Assembly (NCBI GenBank): GCA_030036975.1
Contig: JASHSE010000477.1
Span: forward strand, 1-11,011
DNA length: 11,011 bases
Reading direction: 5' to 3'
Source: Xanthobacteraceae bacterium
GTDB lineage: Bacteria; Pseudomonadota; Alphaproteobacteria; Rhizobiales; Xanthobacteraceae
The first letter of the stretch is position 1; every line of letters starts with the position of its first letter. Under the pieces are notes generated by a model that was not told the origin of the DNA, made no database searches, and saw only the letters and a program-made list of their open reading frames with translations. Below, piece by piece: positions 7,043-11,011 of the stretch. The position numbers and the translations under genes are program-made.

Positions 7043-8215
7043 TTATTGGTCCGCTGCGAGGATGGCGGCGCCGCTGCACAGGCCGCGGTCGTAATTGATC
7101 ATACCGAAGCCGCTTGCGAGACCAAGCCGCGCGTTGTCGACCGCGGCGCCGAGCGGTTTTCGCGTGACCTGCCGAATGATCTCCACCAGCCCCAGAAAGC
7201 CGCCGGCCGCGCCGGCCTGGCCGACCGACAATTGGCCGCCCGACGTATTGAGCGGAAACGAGCCTGCTGCGGTGAAACTCTCGCGGCGGACGAAATCAGG
7301 CCCTCCGCCTTTGTCGCAGAAACCCAAATCTTCGAGCTGCATGAGCGTGATGACTGGATAATCGTCGTAGGCCGCGAGCACATCGATGTCCTTCGGCCCG
7401 ACGCCTGCCTGGGCGTAAAGCTCGTCGCGGTCGAGCGCCCAGCCGCCGCGATACTGCACGGGGTCGTCCGGGAACGCGTTGTGCCGTTCGATGGTGGCTA
7501 GGATGCGCGCATAGGGCAGGCCGAGTTCTTCCGCGGCGGCGCGGCGCAGCACCAGAAACGCTTCGGCGCCGGCGCAGGGCATGACGCAGTCGTAGAGCCG
7601 CAGCGGGTCGGCAATCAATCGCGCATTGAGATACGCGTCGAGCGTCAGCGGCTTCTTCATCAGGGCGTGGGGGAATTGCAGCGCGTTGGCGCGTTGGGCG
7701 ACGCAAAGCTTGCCGAAATCCTCGCGCGTGGCACCGTAAACGCGCATGTAATAGGCGGTGAGGAACGCAAAGCTCGCATTGGCGCCGCCCGCGCCGTAGG
7801 GATAGACCGCGTCGCGGGCGAACTGGCTGAAGGTCGCGAGATTGAGCCGGAACGAATGGGTATGGTTGGTATCGCCGGCGATGCAGGCGACCATCTCGGC
7901 ATCGCCGGACTGCACCGCGCGCGCGGCGCGGCGCAGCGCGACGATGCCGCAGGCGCCGCCCATCGGAATGTGATCGAGCCAGCGCAAGGTGAGACCGAGA
8001 TGCTGGGTCAAGCCGACCGCGGTGTCGGGGGCCAGCGTGAAGCTCGACACGCACAAGCCGTCGATCTGGTCTTTGCCAAGCCCGGCGCGCTTGATGAGCG
8101 CGGCGAGCGCCGCGGCAAGAAACCAGTGCGCGCCGCGGATCGAGTAGCGCACATACGGCACCGTCACCGGAACGGCAACCACGACGTCGTCATAGGCGGC
8201 GCGCGAGCGGGTCAT
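7043..8215 (-). CDS. SCP2-type thiolase-like protein (possible retro-aldolase), partner of DUF35
   Basis: This is a 390-residue member of the thiolase superfamily, normal in length for the non-specific lipid-transfer-protein/SCP2 thiolase group. The N-terminal nucleophile region is MGGACGIVALRRAA with C89 in the expected place. The second catalytic region reads AAYDDYP (281-287) where SCP2 thiolases usually have HDxF. The C-terminal NTSGGQLSVGQAGAAGG (323-339) has Q333 where the GHP histidine is normal. Loss of both histidines argues against ordinary beta-ketothiolase chemistry. In the known Ltp2-ChsH2 system such a protein is a DUF35-dependent retro-aldolase that uses tyrosines. ATG 8215 lies 15 nt after the racemase-like gene, with weak GATGGA about 6 nt upstream. 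The next gene encodes the expected DUF35 domain. The acyl-CoA substrate is unknown. Confidence 0.87.
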   Translation of the reverse strand: MTRSRAAYDDVVVAVPVTVPYVRYSIRGAHWFLAAALAALIKRAGLGKDQIDGLCVSSFTLAPDTAVGLTQHLGLTLRWLDHIPMGGACGIVALRRAARAVQSGDAEMVACIAGDTNHTHSFRLNLATFSQFARDAVYPYGAGGANASFAFLTAYYMRVYGATREDFGKLCVAQRANALQFPHALMKKPLTLDAYLNARLIADPLRLYDCVMPCAGAEAFLVLRRAAAEELGLPYARILATIERHNAFPDDPVQYRGGWALDRDELYAQAGVGPKDIDVLAAYDDYPVITLMQLEDLGFCDKGGGPDFVRRESFTAAGSFPLNTSGGQLSVGQAGAAGGFLGLVEIIRQVTRKPLGAAVDNARLGLASGFGMINYDRGLCSGAAILAADQ

Positions 8216-8230
8216 GCGCAGTCCATCTGT

Positions 8231-8977
8231 TTAGAACTGCGAGAACAGCGCGCCGAAACCGTCGCGCTTGTCGTCGATGCCGTTCTGCCGCAGCGCGTAC
8301 CAGTAGGTCGCGGTGTTGATCGCCACCACCGGCTTGTCGAGCCAGAATTCGGCGAGTGCGGCGAGCCGCGTCATGATCAGATTGGTGCCGACCTGGATGA
8401 CGGCGTCGACGTCCGGGCCGTCGACCTCGAGGATGGCGTCGCGCAGCGTGCGTTCCGAGACGTGGGCGATCGCGACCGGGCTGTCGCAGCACAGGCCCTT
8501 CAGCCGCACGATCTCAAAACCGCAATCGGTGAAGAAGCGCCGCACCTGGCCGTCGCCGAGCGGCATGTAGGGCGTGATCACGCCGATGCGCCTGATATAG
8601 CCAAGCCGCTTGAGCGCCGCTTGGCTCGCATCCGAACCCATCGCTACCTTGACTCCGGCGTGCGCCTCGGCTTTTTCGCGCAGCCGCTGGCTTCCTTCCA
8701 GCCCGTCCCAGAACGTCTCCGACGACATGCCGAGGATGAGATAATCCGGCTCGCAGGTCATCACTTGGTCGATTGCCTCCATCATGGCGCTGCGGATATT
8801 GACCATGAGCTGGTTGAAATCGTCGTCGTTGCGGATCGGGTCGTTGGGAATGTGGATGCGGCCGAAATGATTGGTGACGCCGGGCGGGCGCATGGCGTCG
8901 TATTCGGGCTGCACCGCGGTGTTGGTCGATGGCGCCACTACGCCGAACTTTTTGCGATAGCCGAGCGAATCCGTCAT
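8231..8977 (-). CDS. Asp/Glu racemase-fold protein (maleate isomerase/arylmalonate decarboxylase-like)
   Basis: This is a 248-residue protein with the layout of the Asp/Glu/hydantoin racemase superfamily, closest in pattern to the maleate cis-trans isomerase and arylmalonate decarboxylase branch. It has PSTNT (16-20) near the N terminus, GMSSETFWDG (83-92), GVITPYMPLGDGQ (132-144), QVGTNL (195-200) and KPVVAINTATYW (215-226). In the cysteine-using relatives, catalytic cysteines sit at the positions of M84 and G197; both are absent here. I chose ATG 8977 because GTGAGGATGACGAA puts GAGG eight bases upstream. A TTG at 9007 would add 10 residues and has no such site. It is the first gene of the leftward run. 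It may isomerise or decarboxylate a dicarboxylic intermediate, or bind one without catalysis; this is inferred from the fold only. Confidence 0.85.
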   Translation of the reverse strand: MTDSLGYRKKFGVVAPSTNTAVQPEYDAMRPPGVTNHFGRIHIPNDPIRNDDDFNQLMVNIRSAMMEAIDQVMTCEPDYLILGMSSETFWDGLEGSQRLREKAEAHAGVKVAMGSDASQAALKRLGYIRRIGVITPYMPLGDGQVRRFFTDCGFEIVRLKGLCCDSPVAIAHVSERTLRDAILEVDGPDVDAVIQVGTNLIMTRLAALAEFWLDKPVVAINTATYWYALRQNGIDDKRDGFGALFSQF

Positions 8978-8996
8978 TTCGTCATCCTCACCGGCC

Positions 8997-9053
8997 TTGA
9001 CTAGCAACGGCGCTTAACCGTTTATACTACGGCGCTACATCTTCACCTGTCAT
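8997..9053. promoter_or_regulatory. Candidate divergent promoter region
   Basis: The only AT-rich patch between the divergent genes is around 9021-9029 (TTTATACTA). On the plus strand it offers TTTATA (9021-9026), 18 bases after TTGACT (8997-9002), with TATACT (9023-9028) overlapping. On the minus strand it offers TAGTAT (9029-9024), 18 bases after ATGACA (9053-9048). One of these could drive the hydroxylase and the other the racemase-to-ligase run. The matches are partial and the -35 of the minus version lies in a repeat arm, so this is a weak call. Confidence 0.3.
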
Positions 9054-9147
9054 GCTCCACGAAAGCGGAGCATCCAGTAAACGCAGGCGCGGTGGACGAG
9101 AATTCGCGCCATGATTACTGGATCGCCTGCTTGCGCGGACGATGACA
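9048..9147. repeat. Palindromic intergenic repeat (TGTCATGCTCC type)
   Basis: The arms 9048-9080 (starting TGTCATGCTCCACGAAAGCG) and 9115-9147 (ending GGACGATGACA) are inverted repeats matching at 25 of 33 positions around a 34-nt centre. The left arm also folds on itself (TGCTCC 9053-9058 with GGAGCA 9067-9072). The type is familiar from general knowledge as a dispersed extragenic palindrome of Bradyrhizobium-like genomes. It ends 32 nt before the hydroxylase start, so it would sit in that gene's leader if transcription begins near 9035. Confidence 0.8.
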
Positions 9148-9179
9148 GCAAACAAGACTGAAGGCTTGGCGTCTAGCCC

Positions 9180-10661
9180 ATGCTGCGTACCGGAAAAGAG
9201 CATCTGCAATCGCTGCGCGACGGCCGTGCTGTTTATATCGGCGGCGAGCGGGTCGCTGACGTGACGCGCCATCCCGCGTTCCGCAATGCAGCAGAGACCG
9301 TGGCAGCGCTCTATGACATGAAGGCCGATCCGGCGAACCGCGAGGCGATGAGCTACGAGGAGGATGGCGGCCGCCATTCGATCTATTTTCTGCGCGCGCG
9401 CTCGCGCGAGGATTTGCAGCGGCGCATGGTCGGCCATCGCCGCATCGCCGATTTCACCCACGGCATGTTCGGCCGCTCGCCCGACCACGTCGCCTCGTTT
9501 ATCACCGGCATGGCGATGAAGCCCGACGCGCTGAAGGCGCCGTGCGCGCACGCCGACAACTTGCTCGCCTATTACCGCACCGCGCGCGACAACGACCTCT
9601 ATGTCGTCTACGCGGTGGTGCCGCCGCAGGCCGCGCGCAATCCGGAATTCTATCAGCGCCAGAACATTCCGGTGCCGACGCTCCGCGTCGTGCGCGAGGA
9701 CGATGCGGGTGTGGTGATCGCCGGCATGAAGATGCTGGCGACCGGCGCGGCGTTCGCCAACGACATCTGGATCGGCAACGTCATTCCGCTGGCGCCGGAC
9801 CAGAAGAACGAGGCGATCACCTGCGCGATCCCGTGCAACGCGCCGGGCCTGCAATTGTGGTCGCGCCAGCCGTTCGCACCGGGCGCCATGTCGGAATTCG
9901 ATTCGCCGCTCACGTGGCGCTACGACGAAAGCGACTGCATGCTGATCTGCCACGACGTCAAGGTGCCGTGGGAGCGCGTGTTCGTGCACGGCGACGCGCT
10001 GCTCTCGCGCGACATTTACGTGAAAACGCCGAGCCATTGCTTCGGCAACCACCAGTCCAACGTGCGCTACTGGTCGAAGATGCGGCTCCTGGTCGGGCTG
10101 TGCAGCAAGATCGCGCAGGCCACCGGCGCCGACCAGGTGCCGGCGGTGCGCGAGGCGCTCGGCCGCGTATCGTCCTACGAGGCGCAGATTGCCGGCATGG
10201 TCAATGGCCAGATCAACGCCTACGAGGCGGATTGGCCGGGCAACGGCTACGTCTGTTTCAACCGCCGCATGATGTACGGCGCGCTGGAATGGTGCACGCA
10301 GAACTACTCGAAGTTCGTCGACGAGTTGCGCGAATTGTGTGGCGGCGGCGTGTTTCAGATGCCGGCCAACATTTCGGTGCTGCGCGACCCGGATCTGGCC
10401 CGCGATTTTCAAACGTTCTGGCAGACGCCGCAGAACGACGCGGTGACGCGCATGAAACTGTTCAAGCTCGCCTGGGACATGGTCGGCTCGGAATTCGCCG
10501 GCCGTCATCTGCAATACGAAAAATTTTATGCCGGCGCCTCGTTCATCGTGCGCAATCACGCGTTCCGCGAGACCGATTGGGCGGCATTTAACGCCATCGT
10601 CGATGGTCTGATGGCCGGCTACGACCACGGCGGCGCGCTCGGCAAACTGGCGGCGGAGTAA
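9180..10661 (+). CDS. HpaB-family FADH2-dependent aromatic hydroxylase
   Basis: This is the oxygenase component of a two-component flavin monooxygenase of the 4-hydroxyphenylacetate 3-hydroxylase family, which hydroxylates phenolic rings with FADH2 supplied by a separate reductase. Its 493 residues are the usual size. The N terminus (TGKEHLQSLRDGRAVYIGGE, then VADVTRHPAFR) is classical. It also has GRSPDH (98-103), the flavin-side region ATGAAFANDIWIGNVIPLAP at about 183-202, and a conserved C-terminal helical domain. A TAG lies in frame two codons before ATG 9180, so the gene cannot extend upstream. The nearest Shine-Dalgarno-like GAAGG is 15 nt away, so the start signal is weak. No reductase gene is in the window. 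Family members also act on other phenols and in secondary metabolism, so 4-hydroxyphenylacetate is not assured. The gene is divergent from the catabolic run. Confidence 0.93.
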   Translation: MLRTGKEHLQSLRDGRAVYIGGERVADVTRHPAFRNAAETVAALYDMKADPANREAMSYEEDGGRHSIYFLRARSREDLQRRMVGHRRIADFTHGMFGRSPDHVASFITGMAMKPDALKAPCAHADNLLAYYRTARDNDLYVVYAVVPPQAARNPEFYQRQNIPVPTLRVVREDDAGVVIAGMKMLATGAAFANDIWIGNVIPLAPDQKNEAITCAIPCNAPGLQLWSRQPFAPGAMSEFDSPLTWRYDESDCMLICHDVKVPWERVFVHGDALLSRDIYVKTPSHCFGNHQSNVRYWSKMRLLVGLCSKIAQATGADQVPAVREALGRVSSYEAQIAGMVNGQINAYEADWPGNGYVCFNRRMMYGALEWCTQNYSKFVDELRELCGGGVFQMPANISVLRDPDLARDFQTFWQTPQNDAVTRMKLFKLAWDMVGSEFAGRHLQYEKFYAGASFIVRNHAFRETDWAAFNAIVDGLMAGYDHGGALGKLAAE

Positions 10662-10750
10662 ACCGCTACTGCGTCGGCTCGACATCGCGTCCGCATTGTG
10701 TCGTCAAGCGCTCGATGGCCACGCCGCGGCGGCGCACACGCGCGCCTGTC

Positions 10751-10765
10751 GTGAAAAACTTTCAC
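10751..10765. repeat. Small perfect inverted repeat GTGAAA-AAC-TTTCAC
   Basis: Six-base perfect arms surround a 3-base centre between two converging genes. It could be part of a termination region or a protein-binding site, but no gene starts nearby to be regulated. Nothing else supports a role. Confidence 0.25.
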
Positions 10766-10776
10766 CGATGGCCGGC

Positions 10777-10798
10777 GCGCTTTACGACGAGCGCTTTT
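10777..10798 (+). terminator. Weak candidate Rho-independent terminator after the hydroxylase gene
   Basis: GCGCT (10777-10781) pairs with AGCGC (10790-10794) around an 8-base loop and is followed at once by TTTT (10795-10798). It lies about 115 nt after the hydroxylase stop on the same strand. The 5-bp stem is short, so termination may be weak, or may instead rely on the larger palindrome at 10832-10914. Confidence 0.25.
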
Positions 10799-10831
10799 AC
10801 AAGTTGGTCGATTGAGAAGGGCTAGACTAGT

Positions 10832-10914
10832 GTAGCCCGGATGAGCGAAGCGACATCTGGGATCGGCGTTGCCGGATGCGTTTCCCCGCATATCGCTTCG
10901 CTCATGCGGGCTAC
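10832..10914. repeat. Palindromic intergenic repeat (GTAGCCCGGATGAGCG type)
   Basis: The arms 10832-10853 (starting GTAGCCCGGATGAGCGAAGC) and 10893-10914 pair over 22 positions with one mismatch, around a 39-nt centre. The type is a familiar dispersed palindrome in Bradyrhizobium-like genomes, from general knowledge. It lies between converging genes and begins 4 nt after the RidA-family stop, so it could act as a two-way transcription end or RNA 3' stabiliser, though no strong T-run follows. Confidence 0.82.
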
Positions 10915-10918
10915 GATC

Positions 10919-11011
10919 TTATTTCGGTACGACCGCGGTCGCCTCGATCTCGACTTTGGCGCGGTCTTCGATCAAGGCGCCGACCTGCACCAGGCTCATC
11001 GCCGGAAAGTG
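10919..11011 (-). CDS. RidA/YjgF-family protein, C-terminal 30 residues only
   Basis: The right edge holds the 3' end of a minus-strand gene that closes with TAA at 10921-10919. The visible residues HFPAMSLVQVGALIEDRAKV followed by EIEATAVVPK match the C-terminal pattern of the Rid family (FPAxxxVQVxxL, VEIEAxAVVP). The family includes enamine/imine deaminases and several subgroups found in catabolic clusters. The arginine that RidA enzymes use to hold the substrate carboxylate normally precedes the VQV strand; here the position reads PAMSLVQV, with methionine where PARxxV is usual, which suggests a non-RidA (Rid2-7-like) subgroup. The gene starts outside the window. Confidence 0.75.
   Translation of the reverse strand, partial: HFPAMSLVQVGALIEDRAKVEIEATAVVPK

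Larger units (their letters stand above)
10663..10815 (+). pseudogene. Possible decayed coding remnant after the hydroxylase gene
   Basis: In a frame different from the hydroxylase, 50 codons run open to a TGA at 10813-10815 and end in CREKLSPMAGALYDERFYKL followed by VD. The phrase LYDERFYKL recalls the C-terminal region of cyclopropane-fatty-acid synthases, which continue with an aromatic WEFYL-like stretch that is missing here. There is no convincing start or ribosome binding site. It may be a fragment left by an old rearrangement, or a chance frame. The resemblance is from memory and weak. Confidence 0.15.

Noticed and set aside
6278..7501. Open frame (407 codons) on the plus strand opposite the DUF35-SDR and thiolase genes
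   Set aside because: It is the same kind of antisense shadow; the zinc ribbon and YxxxK motifs on the other strand settle the coding direction.
7667..9004. Open frame (445 codons) on the plus strand opposite the thiolase and racemase-like genes
   Set aside because: It spans two well-supported minus-strand genes and their junction and has antisense-type composition with no known motif.
8978..9007. Alternative TTG start for the racemase-like gene
   Set aside because: It has no ribosome binding site, while ATG 8977 has GAGG at good spacing and gives a normal N terminus.
9027..10685. Long open frame (552 codons) on the minus strand opposite the HpaB-like gene
   Set aside because: It is longer than the real gene but shows no recognisable domain, has the Arg/His/Ala/Val-rich composition of antisense GC-rich frames, and lies entirely over a clear HpaB match.
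10619..10891. Minus-strand open frame of 90 codons
   Set aside because: Its first part is translated from the palindromic repeat, and the rest is intergenic or antisense to the hydroxylase 3' end.

Overview
The window looks like chromosomal DNA of a GC-rich alphaproteobacterium, probably a Bradyrhizobium/Rhodopseudomonas/Xanthobacteraceae-type member of the Hyphomicrobiales. The basis is codon use strongly biased to G/C in the third position, the protein families present, and three intergenic palindromic repeats of a style common in that group. The lineage is inferred from style, not from a marker gene.

Layout. Eight genes run leftward on the minus strand, from about 8977 to beyond base 1. 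In transcription order they are: an Asp/Glu-racemase/arylmalonate-decarboxylase-like protein (8977-8231), an SCP2-type thiolase-like protein (8215-7043), a DUF35 zinc-ribbon/OB-fold protein fused to a short-chain dehydrogenase (7039-5783), a metal-dependent cyclase-family hydrolase (5621-4764), a class I acyl-CoA ligase (4767-3172), a Tat-exported peptide/nickel-type solute-binding protein (3066-1549), and two DppB/DppC-type permeases (1508-492 and 492 to the left edge, truncated). Spacing is tight: gaps of 15 and 3 nt, overlaps of 4 and 1 nt. Two larger gaps stand out. One of 161 nt holds a palindromic repeat. One of 105 nt holds a good sigma70-type promoter with a palindrome in its spacer, so the transporter genes probably also have their own promoter. 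To the right, an HpaB-type flavin-dependent aromatic hydroxylase (9180-10661) runs divergently on the plus strand. It is followed by a non-coding convergent region and the last 30 residues of a RidA-family protein on the minus strand.

How the genes may work together (inference). The set reads as a catabolic cluster for a small organic, perhaps aromatic or amide/lactone-containing, acid: uptake by the ABC transporter, ring hydroxylation by the HpaB-like enzyme, hydrolysis by the cyclase-family enzyme, CoA activation by the ligase, and carbon-carbon cleavage plus redox by the thiolase/DUF35-SDR pair. The substrate cannot be read from the sequence. No regulator, no flavin reductase for the HpaB-like enzyme and no ABC ATPase is inside the window.

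The points most worth a second look are the DUF35-SDR fusion beside a thiolase that lacks both usual catalytic histidines, the racemase-fold protein that lacks both usual cysteines, the promoter/palindrome at 3126-3153, and the repeats placed in leaders of catabolic genes.
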